From assembly GCF_012275575.1 (NCBI RefSeq), contig NZ_NPIH01000006.1:1-43758 (forward strand): 43,758 nt of DNA. The letters are read 5' to 3'. Of the stretch, positions 34,626 to 43,598 are shown piece by piece (position 1 is the first letter of the stretch; each line of letters opens with the position of its first letter). A program made the translations under genes and the position numbers. The DNA comes from Paraburkholderia sp. SG-MS1 (GTDB lineage: Bacteria > Pseudomonadota > Gammaproteobacteria > Burkholderiales > Burkholderiaceae). The notes under the pieces are model-generated. The model saw only the letters and a list, made by a program, of their open reading frames with translations. It made no database searches and had not been told where the DNA came from.

Positions 34626-35579
34626 ATGCCAGTGCGGCAAACGTTCGTGAAAGTGTCGGTGATCGTGCCGACGCACCGGCGCACGGCCGACCTGGCCCGC
34701 TGTCTTGCGGCACTCGACGCGCAGGAGCGTCGCGCCGACGAAGTAATCGTGGTTGCGCGCCACGACGACTACGCCACACTCGACTGGCTGCGCACACGCG
34801 AAGCCAACCGGCCCGATCCGCGCCGCTTCGTCGTGCTGATGCGCAAGCCGGGTATGGTTGCCGCGTACAACCTCGGCATCGAAAGCGCAAGCGGCGATGT
34901 GCTCTGCTTCACGGAAGACGACGCCGCGCCGCATAGCGACTGGATCGCGCGAATCGCTCGCGCGTTCAACGACGATCCCACGCTCGGCGGTCTGGGCGGC
35001 CGCGACATCGTGCATGAACGCCACGGCATCCTGCAGGGCCACACGCCGCGGGTGGGCCTCGTGCGCTGGTATGGACGGATCATCGGTAACCACCATATCG
35101 GCCATGGCGAAGCACGCCGGGTGCACGTACTCAAAGGCGTCAACATGGCGTTTCGCCGCGAGGCGATCGGCGCGCTGAGGTTCGACTCGCGCTTGCGCGG
35201 CCACAGCGCACAAGCTCACTGCGAGATGGCGTTCAGTCTTGACGTGCAACGGCGCGGCTGGGTTCTGATCTATGACCCTTCGCTGCTGGTCGAGCACTTT
35301 CCCGTGCCGCGCAGCGATGAAGATCCGCGCTTCGCTTTCAACGACGCAGCCTTCTACAACGCGTCATTCAATCTCCGCCTCATCATGTGCGAATACCTGA
35401 GCCCGCATGGCCGATGGGCGTTCGTCGCTTACTCGACGCTGATCGGCGAGCGCGCCGACCCGGGCTTTCTGCGCGCATTGTCGCTCGCATTCGAACGCGG
35501 CGGCGTGGCGCTCGCGCTGCGTAAATGGCGAGTGGGTCTGCGGGCAATGCGCGGCGCGTGGCAGGAAGCGATACGCTGA
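34626..35579 (+). CDS. Glycosyltransferase family 2
   Basis: 317-residue GT-A fold enzyme, no membrane helix. N-terminal VKVSVIVPTHRRTADLARCL, then the nucleotide/metal region VLCFTEDDAAPHSDWI, where the family DxD is EDD, and acceptor-side GVNMAFRREAI and QRRGWVLIYDPSLLVEHF. It probably adds a sugar to the lipid-linked product of the upstream WcaJ-like enzyme; the sugar is unknown. Start ATG at 34626, two bases past the preceding stop, indicates coupled translation. Confidence 0.92.
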   Translation: MPVRQTFVKVSVIVPTHRRTADLARCLAALDAQERRADEVIVVARHDDYATLDWLRTREANRPDPRRFVVLMRKPGMVAAYNLGIESASGDVLCFTEDDAAPHSDWIARIARAFNDDPTLGGLGGRDIVHERHGILQGHTPRVGLVRWYGRIIGNHHIGHGEARRVHVLKGVNMAFRREAIGALRFDSRLRGHSAQAHCEMAFSLDVQRRGWVLIYDPSLLVEHFPVPRSDEDPRFAFNDAAFYNASFNLRLIMCEYLSPHGRWAFVAYSTLIGERADPGFLRALSLAFERGGVALALRKWRVGLRAMRGAWQEAIR

Positions 35580-35895
35580 CTGGGCCAAGCAGCCGCTTCG
35601 CACGAGGCAGCCACCCTTCGCTTTCAATCCGGGCCGGTTGCGGCGGCAAGGCCCTCGCGCCGCCACGCGCCCGTTCCGTCACGTGAGCCGGCATATGCAG
35701 CACAAGCGGCCGTGCCGGCGCGGGCCACGGCGCACTCCTGCGCTCTCTCAAACGGTCGCCGCGTCGATGCAGTTGCCCCGACACCAAAGGTAGGATGGCA
35801 AGCCGTCAGCGCCCGTGCGGATGGAACGGTCAAGTGCGAGCCGGCCTGCTAACGCTCCACCCCGCGCCCGGCACGAAGCCCGCGTTGCGCGATCT
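35580..35895. other. 316-bp convergent intergenic region
   Basis: Lies between the ends of the GT2 gene and higA. It has a GC-rich hairpin (GGCGGC/GCCGCC near 35642-35664) with no T-tract. No gene or RNA recognised. Confidence 0.4.
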
Positions 35896-36318
35896 TCACA
35901 GAAACGCGCTGACGTCGATATGAAAACGCAAGGCAAGCGCCTTCGCCACTTTCTTGCTGATGGCGCGCCGCCCCGCGAGAATATCGCTCACCACGGTGGG
36001 CGAAGCGATACCTATCAAGTCTTTCTGCTTGAGTCCGTGGGTTTCCAGCAGATGCCGCAGTACTTCGCGTGGCTCCGCTTTGGGAATCGTCACGTTGTGC
36101 GCTTCCCAGTTTGCGACCAGTTCCGTGACGATCGCGAACAGGTCGGCCAGAGGATCTTCCTTGTTGCCGTTCAGCTGATCGGCGAGCGAGTTGGCGACCC
36201 GCACCATCTGCTGGTAGTCCTCTTCGGTACGAATAGGCGTGATCGGCAACTGGTTTTGCAGCGCGACCCAGGTTTGGGCAACGTCGGGAAAAGGTCCCGG
36301 AAGGCGATCGGCGTTCAT
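35896..36318 (-). CDS. higA: HigA-type antitoxin (HTH Xre family)
   Basis: 140-residue antitoxin. N-terminal helical region (IRTEEDYQQMVRVANSLADQLNGNKEDPLADLF) typical of HigA proteins that work with RelE-like HigB toxins. C-terminal Xre helix-turn-helix (PREVLRHLLETHGLKQKDLI; SPTVVSDILAGRRAISKKVAKALALRF, about 85-135) that binds DNA to repress the operon. The ATG at 36318 lies within the TGA that would end an intact higB (ATGA), typical of coupled TA pairs. The antitoxin gene looks intact although the toxin gene is broken. Confidence 0.9.
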   Translation of the reverse strand: MNADRLPGPFPDVAQTWVALQNQLPITPIRTEEDYQQMVRVANSLADQLNGNKEDPLADLFAIVTELVANWEAHNVTIPKAEPREVLRHLLETHGLKQKDLIGIASPTVVSDILAGRRAISKKVAKALALRFHIDVSAFL

Positions 36319-36610
36319 GAGATTAAGTTCTTCCTCGTCCAAAGGTCGTACTCCGCATGCGTCATACATGACGAACGAATGACGACAGCCTGTTGTAGTG
36401 AATCGCCGCGACGATCCTGAACCGGTTGCCGCCTGCACCGAAAACGGTGTATTGCGGCGGCACCTGGTCCACACTGGCGAACGTCTGCTTCAGGTCGTTA
36501 TAGCCATACGCGAGGCAAGCCTGCGCTACTGCCACGTCAATAGCGCACTGCGCGCACCCCGGATGTCTCTTTATAAAGTCCTGCAACGCCTTCTTTGAAA
36601 TGACCCGCAT
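36315..36610 (-). pseudogene. higB: Frameshifted HigB-type toxin
   Basis: RelE-superfamily mRNA interferase that in intact form cleaves mRNA at the ribosome. From 36610 (GGAGGAAGACG before ATG) it reads MRVISKKALQDFIKRHPGCA..., LKQTFASVDQVPP, FGAGGNRFRIVAAIHYNR and SSFVRHV, then a TGA at 36362-36364. Adding one base there continues into the canonical toxin end THAEYDLWTRKNLIS and stops exactly over the higA ATG. So 82 of about 98 residues remain, without the conserved C-terminal His/Tyr region needed for activity. Decay or sequencing error. Confidence 0.87.
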
Positions 36611-36747
36611 CGTCTTCCTCCGCACGTATGCGCGCAGCGAAGATGCGCGGATACGTGCAGGGCCAGACGGAGCCGATCGACAGCGATAGCCGGTCGGACT
36701 GGTATAGCCCGGACGGCCATGTGCGGCCTACTACGGTGCGACGAAAA

Positions 36748-36793
36748 TCTATTTATTCGCATGTTGTTCATTCTCAAGATGCGAATAAATAGA
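36748..36793. repeat. Perfect 15-bp inverted repeat
   Basis: TCTATTTATTCGCAT (36748-36762) and its exact complement ATGCGAATAAATAGA (36779-36793), with a 16-base spacer. The AT-rich arms stand out in GC-rich DNA. It lies 138 bp upstream of higB and 59 bp past the end of the GT4 gene. It could be the HigA operator, another dimer-of-dimers site, or a bidirectional hairpin; no G/C-rich stem typical of terminators. Confidence 0.75.
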
Positions 36794-36851
36794 TACCCCG
36801 AGCCAACTATGGATCACGCCGAGTCACCCGCCACAATCCGGCGCAAGCACA

Positions 36852-38069
36852 TCACGGCCCCAAATTGCTCCTGGAGGCGGGCTTGTCCGACCATGCAAGG
36901 TCCTCGGTCTCCAGATCGTGCTCACCCACCTGCGCCGTTCCAACGCGCTGACGCATGCCGGCGGCAGCGATCGTCCGGGTGACCTCGGCCATGAATGCGC
37001 GCCGGAACATCGCTGCCGAAAACCGTTCGGCATTCGCGCGACAAGCCGCTGGCGTGATGCGTTCACGCAGCCGTTCGAAGCGCTCGATCGCCTCGCGCAT
37101 CGACACGACCGTTTGGGATGCGAAATATATGCCCGTGGGACGCGCGTCGCCAAGCGGCGTCAGCATGTCCAGCGCGTCGCCCTTGCCGAAGGCAATCACC
37201 GGCGTGCCACACGCCTGCGCTTCGAGCGGAGCGATGCCGAAATCTTCCTCTGCTGCGAACACGAAGGCCCGCGCGCGTTGCAGATAATCCTTCAGAACCT
37301 CGAGCGGCTGCGGGCCGAGGATCGTCACGTTCGGTCCGGCTCTCGCGCGCAGCGCCGCCATCTGCGGCCCGTCGCCGATGACGACCAGCTTGCGCTGCGG
37401 CGTTGCGTTGAAGGTGTCGACGATCAGATCGAGGCGCTTGTCCGACGCCCTGCGCGACACGCTCAGATAGAAGTCGTCCTTTTGCGCGCGCATTTCGAAT
37501 TCATGCACGTCGACGGGCGGCGGAATCACGGCGGCCTCGCGCCGGTAAGTCTTCATCATGCGACGCGCCGCGCACTGCGAGTTCGCAATCAGGCTGTCGA
37601 CACCGCTCGTCGAACGGGTGTCCCAACTGCGCAGATAATGCAGCCACGCGCGGGCTGCCCACGACTTCGGCCCGTGCGTCAGCCTCGCTTCACGCAGATA
37701 TTGATGTTGCAAATCCCACGCCTCGCTCATCGGTGAATGCACGTAGCTCACATGGGTCTGCTCCGGGCCCACCGGCACACCCTTGGCGAGCACGCGCGAA
37801 CTCGTGATAATCAGGTCGTAATCCGCGAGATCGAACTGCCCGATGGCACGCAGCATCAACGGCAAATACGCGCGATAGCGGCGCCGCGCGAACGGCAGGT
37901 GCTGAATGAACGACGTCGTGACGGACTTGCCGCGCAGCAGCCGGCGATCATCGAGAAAATCCACCAGGCTGAAAAGGTCGGCGTCGGGAAAGCACTCGAT
38001 GATCTGCTCGAGCACTTTCTCCGCGCTGCCGGATGCGACGAGCCAGTCGTGCACGATCGCCACTTTCAT
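36852..38069 (-). CDS. Glycosyltransferase family 4 (GT-B)
   Basis: 405-residue GT-B enzyme that uses a nucleotide sugar to extend a glycan. N-terminal acceptor domain MKVAIVHDWLVASGSAEKVL, SYVHSPMSEAWDLQHQYL; C-terminal donor domain FYLSVSRRASDKRLDLIVD, VVIGDGPQMAALRA and the E-x7-E motif AAEEDFGIAPLEAQACGTPV. Closest in pattern to mannosyltransferases of WbaZ/BceH type, which use GDP-mannose; notable because the manC-like gene in this window is broken. A ~25-residue tail follows the fold. AGGAGAGG upstream. Opposite strand to the wcaJ-GT2 pair. Confidence 0.92.
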   Translation of the reverse strand: MKVAIVHDWLVASGSAEKVLEQIIECFPDADLFSLVDFLDDRRLLRGKSVTTSFIQHLPFARRRYRAYLPLMLRAIGQFDLADYDLIITSSRVLAKGVPVGPEQTHVSYVHSPMSEAWDLQHQYLREARLTHGPKSWAARAWLHYLRSWDTRSTSGVDSLIANSQCAARRMMKTYRREAAVIPPPVDVHEFEMRAQKDDFYLSVSRRASDKRLDLIVDTFNATPQRKLVVIGDGPQMAALRARAGPNVTILGPQPLEVLKDYLQRARAFVFAAEEDFGIAPLEAQACGTPVIAFGKGDALDMLTPLGDARPTGIYFASQTVVSMREAIERFERLRERITPAACRANAERFSAAMFRRAFMAEVTRTIAAAGMRQRVGTAQVGEHDLETEDLAWSDKPASRSNLGP

Positions 38070-38603
38070 GACCTCTCCTAGCTGTCGGGAAAAACGCACC
38101 TCTTGGGCCTAGCAACGAGTGTATGTGCCGCATTGATTGCTGTGCGTGCGGGTGCCCACATTCGACGCGCGACAGTGCGCGAATAATCGGCTGGATGTTC
38201 GTATGCGTGAGCGAAACGGTGGCTTGCGCATGTGGCGGCGAAAGGCTCTGCTCGCCTTCGGGCCATGGGTTCGCGCGGACCGGAAGAATGAGGCGACGCG
38301 CCGGCGTACGCCGACTGGGCAGAGCCGGTTCGGGGTAGTGATCGGCGAAGAGATGAGGTGTGACAGAAGCGCTGTGCTCGCCGCAATGATCAGGACATTG
38401 CGCACCGGTGGGACACTCACATAGCGTCTCACGGAGCGACGCGCGAAACGATGCGCGGCTTACGTCTGCGGCGACTCGATGTTGGCAGGGCTTGGCCCGG
38501 CAATCAGGCAAGCCGCGCGTCGGTTCAGACGATTCATACAAAAGCAGATCGCGCGCAACCCTGCACATTGCAGAGTGACGCGCGATTTCAGAACCACCGT
38601 CGA
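38070..38603. other. 534-bp gap with hairpin after rpiA
   Basis: No gene supported. On the minus strand, 18 bases after the rpiA stop, an 8-bp stem ATCGCGCG/CGCGCGAT (38579-38586 and 38548-38555) with an inner CTGCA/TGCAG stem is followed by CTGCTTTTG, a weak terminator candidate. The left part should contain the GT4 promoter. Confidence 0.45.
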
Positions 38604-39299
38604 TCAGCCCTTGCTGTACTCGATCGTCTCGACGCCGGTGTCCGTGCCGAGCAGGCACAGGTTCGCGCCACGCCCCGCGAACAGGCCCACGGTCACCACA
38701 CCCGGCCAGGCATTGATGTGCGTTTCCAGCGTGCGCGGGTCGCTGATGCGCAGACCCTTGACGTCGATGATCTCGTTGCCGTTGTCGGTGATGAACGGCA
38801 CGCCCTCTTTGGTCACACGCACCACCGGCACACCGCCGAGCGCGGTGACGCGGCGGCCGATCGCGGTGCGCGCCATCGGCACCACTTCGATCGGCAGCGG
38901 GAAGTTGCCGAGCGTGTCGACCAGCTTGCTGGCGTCCGCGATGCACACGAATACGTCCGACACCGACGCCACGATCTTTTCGCGCGTCAGCGCGCCGCCG
39001 CCGCCCTTGATCATGGCGCCGCTGCGGTCGATCTCGTCGGCGCCGTCCACGTACACCGGCAGCGAATCGATTTCGTTCAGGTCGAGCACCTTGAAGCCGT
39101 GCGATTGCAGACGCGCGGTGGTGGCGAGCGAACTCGACACAGCGCCGCGATAGCGCGCCTTGCTGGCGGCCAGCGCGTCGATGAAACAGTTCGCGGTCGA
39201 GCCCGTGCCGACGCCGATCACCGCGCCTTCGGGCACATTGGCGTTCACATAGTCGGCGGCGGCCTGGCCGACCAGTTGTTTGAGTTCGTCTTGAGTCAT
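38604..39299 (-). CDS. rpiA: Ribose-5-phosphate isomerase A
   Basis: 231-residue cytosolic enzyme interconverting ribose-5-phosphate and ribulose-5-phosphate in the pentose phosphate pathway. Family motifs: [15 protein letters not shown] (phosphate loop), [20 protein letters not shown] (catalytic Asp/Glu and loop), then TREKI with the catalytic Lys, and NEIIDVKGL near the C-terminus. Length is standard. It lies 71 bp downstream of rlmB in the same direction and may be the last gene of rnr-rlmB-rpiA. Confidence 0.97.
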   Translation of the reverse strand: MTQDELKQLVGQAAADYVNANVPEGAVIGVGTGSTANCFIDALAASKARYRGAVSSSLATTARLQSHGFKVLDLNEIDSLPVYVDGADEIDRSGAMIKGGGGALTREKIVASVSDVFVCIADASKLVDTLGNFPLPIEVVPMARTAIGRRVTALGGVPVVRVTKEGVPFITDNGNEIIDVKGLRISDPRTLETHINAWPGVVTVGLFAGRGANLCLLGTDTGVETIEYSKG

Positions 39300-39370
39300 G
39301 GAAGTGGCTGGCGAGCAGTTAAAGCGATAGAACCGCTAGTTTACCGGAGTGATGCACGAGTGCCGGGCGA

Positions 39371-40114
39371 TTACTTCTTCACCGCCCGTTGCCGCACCGC
39401 TTCGAACAGACAGACGCCCGACGCCACGGAAACGTTCAGGCTTTCGACCGTGCCCGCCATCGGAATCTGCATGACCACGTCGCAGGTGTCGCGCGTGAGA
39501 CGGCGCATGCCCTCGCCTTCGGCCCCCATCACGAGCGCCACCGGACCGTCGAGCTCGGTGTCGTAGAGGCTCTTGGTGGCCTCGCCGGCCGTGCCGACGA
39601 CCCACACGCCCGCGTCCTTCAATTCGCGCAGTGCACGCGCCAGATTCGTCACCGTGATGTAAGGCACGGTGTCGGCCGCGCCGCTCGCGACCTTCGCGGC
39701 GGTCGCGTTCAAACCGACCGCGCGATCACGCGGCGCGATCACCGCATGTGCGCCGGCGGCATCGGCCACGCGCAGGCAGGCGCCGAGATTGTGCGGATCG
39801 GTCACGCCGTCGAGCACCAGAATCAGCGGCGAACCGTTGATGCCGTCGAGCAGTTCGGCCAGATTCTGCGCGAGCGGCATGTCGCCCGCGCGGGCCACCA
39901 CGCCCTGGTGACGCTCGGTGTGCGCGAGGCCCCACAGACGCGTTTCGTCGGCGGCGATCAGACGCACGCCGGCTTCCTTCGCCGAGTGCAGGAATTCGGT
40001 CATGCGACGGTCTTTGCGCGTCGCGTCGTAATAAACATCCTCGACCGTCGACGCATCGTGCCGGATACGCGCGGTCACTGCGTGGAAACCGTATAAAACC
40101 TTGAGACGTGCCAT
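39371..40114 (-). CDS. rlmB: 23S rRNA (guanosine-2'-O-)-methyltransferase RlmB
   Basis: 247-residue SPOUT enzyme that methylates the 2'-O of G2251 in 23S rRNA with SAM. N-terminal substrate-binding domain ([17 protein letters not shown]) and C-terminal trefoil knot with motifs 1-3: [33 protein letters not shown] and [18 protein letters not shown]. Met at 40114 matches the family start ([13 protein letters not shown]); the frame is open further upstream. Follows rnr, a standard betaproteobacterial pairing. Confidence 0.96.
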   Translation of the reverse strand: MARLKVLYGFHAVTARIRHDASTVEDVYYDATRKDRRMTEFLHSAKEAGVRLIAADETRLWGLAHTERHQGVVARAGDMPLAQNLAELLDGINGSPLILVLDGVTDPHNLGACLRVADAAGAHAVIAPRDRAVGLNATAAKVASGAADTVPYITVTNLARALRELKDAGVWVVGTAGEATKSLYDTELDGPVALVMGAEGEGMRRLTRDTCDVVMQIPMAGTVESLNVSVASGVCLFEAVRQRAVKK

Positions 40115-40309
40115 GACTGAACAACCTTTGATTGAGCGCGATTGCGACACGCGCTGCTGTGATGAATACGAGTTTGAGTACTTCGCGTGAATACTTTTGC
40201 CTGCCTGCCGCGCTCGTGGCTTGTCTGCGCGCCGCGATAAAACGCAGACCGCGCGCAACCGGCACGTATGAACGTACCCGATGCGCGCGGTTCAGGCGGT
40301 GCGACCGCT

Positions 40310-42814
40310 TCAGCGTTTCTTGCGTGCCTGCGGTTTCGACGCTGCTTTGGCCGCGGCGCCATACTTCTTCGCCGCACCACGCGCCGCGCGCGCTTCTTTG
40401 ACCGCCACGGTTTGCGCGGGCGCGGCCTTCTTGCGCCGTGCGCCGCTTGGCGCCGTCGCGGCGGCTTCGGCCGGCGGCAGCGAACGCACCCGCGCGCCGC
40501 CGCTTTCACCCGCGCCCTTGTCGGCCAGCGCCGCACGCGCCGCAGGCGGCTTGATCGGGGTGTCGCGCACGAGCCGGAAATCGATCTTGCGCGCGTCGAG
40601 ATCGACGCGACTCACCTGCACCCGCACCCGGTCCGACAGACGATAACGAATACCGGTGCGCTCGCCGCGCAGCTCGTTCTTGATCTCGTCGTACTGGAAG
40701 TAGTCGGAGCCGAGTTCGGTCACGTGCACGAGGCCTTCGATAAAGAGCGAATCGAGCTGCACGAAGATGCCGAACGACGTCACGCCGTTCACCATGCCGC
40801 CATACTCTTCGCCGAGCTTGTCGCGCATGAAATAGCACTTCAGCCATGCTTCGACGTCACGCGAGGCTTCGTCGGCGCGGCGTTCGTTAGCAGAGCAATG
40901 CAGTCCGAGCTCTTCCCAGATCGCGACGTTGTTGCCGCGCTGGCGACCGCGCTTTTCGTCGTCGGCCTGTTGCATCGCGCGGGCGCGCGGCGACAGCGCG
41001 GTATTCAGCTCGACGCCTTGCGGCGGCTCCGGCTGATACTTGCGGCCCTGGAGGATCGCGTAGATCGCGCGGTGCGTGAGCAGATCGGGATAACGGCGAA
41101 TCGGGCTCGTGAAGTGCGCATACGCTTCATATGCGAGGCCGAAGTGGCCGATGTTCTCCGGGCTGTAGACCGCCTGCTGCATCGAACGCAGCAGCATGGT
41201 TTGCAGCATCTGCGCATCGGGCCGCTCGCGGATCTGGGCCATCAGCGCGGCGTAGTCGCTCGCGTGCGGCGTGTCGCCGCCGGCGAGCGTCAAGCCCATG
41301 CCGCGCAGGAAGGTGCGCAGATTCTCGAGCTTTTCCGCGGTCGGCCCGGCGTGCACGCGGAACAGACCCGGATGCTTGTTGCGCTTGAGGAAGTCGGCCG
41401 CGCAGACGTTCGCGGCCAGCATGCATTCTTCGATCAGCTTGTGTGCGTCGTTGCGGGTGCGCGGCACGATCTGCTCGATCTTGCCCTGCGCGTTGCAGAC
41501 GATGTACGTCTCGGTCGTATCGAAGTCGATCGCGCCGCGTTTCTGGCGCGCCGCGAACAGCGACTTGTAGACGCCATACAGATTCTGCAATTGCGGCAGC
41601 AATGCGGCGCGGCGCGCGGCCTCCGGACCCTTGGTGTTTTTCAGCACCGCGGCGACTTCCGTATAGGTCAGACGCGCGGCCGAATGCATCACGCCGGGAT
41701 AGAACTGATACGCCTTCACTTCGCCGCGCGCGGTGACGATCATGTCGCACACGAGCACGCAACGATCGACGTGCGGGTTCAGCGAGCACAAGCCGTTCGA
41801 CAGTTTCTCCGGCAGCATCGGAATCACGCGGCGCGGGAAATACACCGACGTGCTGCGTTCGATCGCATCGGCGTCGAGCCCGCTCTTCGGCAGCACGTAG
41901 TGTGACACGTCCGCGATCGCGACGATCAGACGGAAGCCCTCGCCACGGCCGACCTGCACCGGTTCGCAATACACCGCGTCGTCGAAGTCGCGGGCGTCTT
42001 CGCCGTCGATCGTGACGAGCGGCACGTCGCGCAGATCGATGCGGTGACGCGCGTCGACCGGACGGACTTCGTCGGGCAGCTTCGAGGCTTCGTCGAGCGC
42101 GTCCGGGCTGAACTCGTGCGGCACGCCGTACTTGCGCACCGCGATTTCGATTTCCATGCCGGGGTCGTCGATATCGCCGAGCACTTCCACCACGCGGCCG
42201 AGCGGCTGCGAATGACGGCTCGGGAAATCGGTCAGCTCGACCACCACCACCTGGCCCACCTTGGCCTTTTTGGTGTTCTGCGTGATCAGGATGTCGTGGC
42301 CGATGCGCTTGTCTTCGGGCGCGACGATCAGCGCGCCGTTCTCGTTGAGCAGGCGGCCAATCACGCGCTTGTTGGCGCGATCCGTCACTTCGACGATATG
42401 CCCTTCCGGACGGCCGCGCCGGTCATAACCGACGATGCGCGCGAGCACCCGGTCGTTGTGCATGACCTTCTGCATTTCGCCGGTGGGCAGGAACAGATCG
42501 TCCTGACCGTCGTCGCGAATCAGGAAGCCGTAGCCGTCGCGATGACCTTGCACACGGCCCGCGACGAAGTTCGAGGGATGCGTCAACTGATAGAGATTGC
42601 GCTGGTCGAGCCGGATCTGGCCGTCGCGCTCCATCGCGCCTAAGCGCTTGAAAAATCCTTCGCGCTCCTGGCGCTTGATCGACAGGGCTTCGGCGATGTC
42701 GTTCGCGGCAAGCGGCGTTTCACTCGTGCGCAGGACGCCCAGAATTTCTTCGCGGCTTGGAATCGGATACGGAAATTTGCTCAAGGGCTTGTCGATGATT
42801 TTTTCTCGTTGCAT
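40310..42814 (-). CDS. rnr: Ribonuclease R
   Basis: 834-residue processive 3'-5' exoribonuclease of the RNB family, acting on structured RNA, rRNA debris and stalled mRNA. N-terminal helix-turn-helix (SREEILGVLRTSETPLAAND), cold-shock domains (RVQGHRDGYGFLIRDDGQDDLFL), RNB domain with VTIDGEDARDFDDAVYCE (metal-binding Asp) and YAHFTSPIRRYPDLLTHR, S1 domain (GMVNGVTSFGIFVQL) and a ~80-residue Lys/Ala/Arg-rich tail that helps bind RNA. Start at 42814 (MQREKIIDKPLSKFPYPIPSR) follows the conserved N-terminus; the open frame extends upstream. First gene of rnr-rlmB-rpiA. Confidence 0.96.
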   Translation of the reverse strand: MQREKIIDKPLSKFPYPIPSREEILGVLRTSETPLAANDIAEALSIKRQEREGFFKRLGAMERDGQIRLDQRNLYQLTHPSNFVAGRVQGHRDGYGFLIRDDGQDDLFLPTGEMQKVMHNDRVLARIVGYDRRGRPEGHIVEVTDRANKRVIGRLLNENGALIVAPEDKRIGHDILITQNTKKAKVGQVVVVELTDFPSRHSQPLGRVVEVLGDIDDPGMEIEIAVRKYGVPHEFSPDALDEASKLPDEVRPVDARHRIDLRDVPLVTIDGEDARDFDDAVYCEPVQVGRGEGFRLIVAIADVSHYVLPKSGLDADAIERSTSVYFPRRVIPMLPEKLSNGLCSLNPHVDRCVLVCDMIVTARGEVKAYQFYPGVMHSAARLTYTEVAAVLKNTKGPEAARRAALLPQLQNLYGVYKSLFAARQKRGAIDFDTTETYIVCNAQGKIEQIVPRTRNDAHKLIEECMLAANVCAADFLKRNKHPGLFRVHAGPTAEKLENLRTFLRGMGLTLAGGDTPHASDYAALMAQIRERPDAQMLQTMLLRSMQQAVYSPENIGHFGLAYEAYAHFTSPIRRYPDLLTHRAIYAILQGRKYQPEPPQGVELNTALSPRARAMQQADDEKRGRQRGNNVAIWEELGLHCSANERRADEASRDVEAWLKCYFMRDKLGEEYGGMVNGVTSFGIFVQLDSLFIEGLVHVTELGSDYFQYDEIKNELRGERTGIRYRLSDRVRVQVSRVDLDARKIDFRLVRDTPIKPPAARAALADKGAGESGGARVRSLPPAEAAATAPSGARRKKAAPAQTVAVKEARAARGAAKKYGAAAKAASKPQARKKR

Positions 42815-43066
42815 GGACGTCGGTCGGCGATGTAGCTCGGCTGAAGAAGCGTTTGCGTTGCGCTTGGTTGCACCTGCAAATGCACAGAAAAGACTGCTCG
42901 GGTCCGGCTCGTTCAAGGCTGAGTCGACGGGCGTGTGTGCACCGTACCAACGAACTACTGCGAGGCATTCTAACACCCGTCTTGCGCGCCACGCGGCCTG
43001 TCAATGGTCGCCGGGAGGCGCGTGCGGGCTGGTCGGCGAGATGTTTAAGCAAGTTTTGAGAAACGC

Positions 43067-43094
43067 TTGACAGGCCCTAATCTGTCGCTATAAT
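43067..43094 (+). promoter_or_regulatory. Promoter of first tRNA-Leu
   Basis: TTGACA (43067-43072), 16-bp spacer and TATAAT (43089-43094): a full consensus sigma-70 promoter 24 bases before the tRNA. Confidence 0.9.
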
Positions 43095-43118
43095 GGCGGT
43101 CTTTGCTGTTCATCACCT

Positions 43119-43205
43119 GCCCAGGTGGCGAAATTGGTAGACGCACTAGGTTCAGGTCCTAGCGGTGGCAACACTGTGGAGGTTCGAGTCCTCTCTTGGG
43201 CACCA
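43119..43205 (+). tRNA. tRNA-Leu (CAG), copy 1
   Basis: 87-base class II tRNA with acceptor GCCCAGG/CTTGGGC, anticodon CAG in GGTTCAGGTCC, long variable arm CGGTG-GCAA-CACTG and encoded CCA. It differs from copy 2 at three bases; two of them turn G-C pairs into G-T wobbles (acceptor and variable arm). Confidence 0.96.
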
Positions 43206-43211
43206 GATTCG

Positions 43212-43246
43212 AAATTAGAGCCGCCTGCGGGCGGCTCTAATTTTTG
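43212..43246 (+). terminator. Rho-independent terminator of tRNA-Leu copy 1
   Basis: Perfect 12-bp stem ATTAGAGCCGCC/GGCGGCTCTAAT with TGCG loop followed by TTTTTG. Confidence 0.92.
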
Positions 43247-43387
43247 TAGGAAGCTTCGTGACCGATTCAACTCGTTTGAGCGATCAGTTTGCGAGGTTGG
43301 CAGGACGGCAAGTTGGGTAGTGAAGCATCGCTTCGTTGCACGACTTGGCCGGGCGGTTGATAAAGCGATGTTTGTTTGAAGTAGGGA

Positions 43388-43415
43388 TTGACACGCTGAA
43401 TCGGCTTGCTAAAAT
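43388..43415 (+). promoter_or_regulatory. Promoter of second tRNA-Leu
   Basis: TTGACA (43388-43393), 16-bp spacer and TAAAAT (43410-43415), 21 bases before the tRNA. Confidence 0.85.
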
Positions 43416-43436
43416 AGCGGTCTAGCTTGAAGACGT

Positions 43437-43523
43437 GCCCAGGTGGCGGAATTGGTAGACGCACTAGGTTCAGGTCCTAGCGGTGGCAACACCGTGGAGG
43501 TTCGAGTCCTCTCCTGGGCACCA
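43437..43523 (+). tRNA. tRNA-Leu (CAG), copy 2
   Basis: 87 bases, same anticodon and fold as copy 1, fully paired acceptor GCCCAGG/CCTGGGC and variable arm CGGTG/CACCG, encoded CCA. Separate promoter and terminator show it is an independent unit and not a polycistronic pair. Confidence 0.96.
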
Positions 43524-43563
43524 GAAAAATAGGTCCAGATCAATTGCTAGATCTGATGTTAAT

Positions 43564-43592
43564 GAAAAGCCCGCTTTTGCGGGCTTTTTGTT
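43564..43592 (+). terminator. Rho-independent terminator of tRNA-Leu copy 2
   Basis: Stem AAAGCCCGC/GCGGGCTTT with TTTT loop, followed by TTGTTTTTGG. Confidence 0.92.
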
Positions 43593-43598
43593 TTTGGG

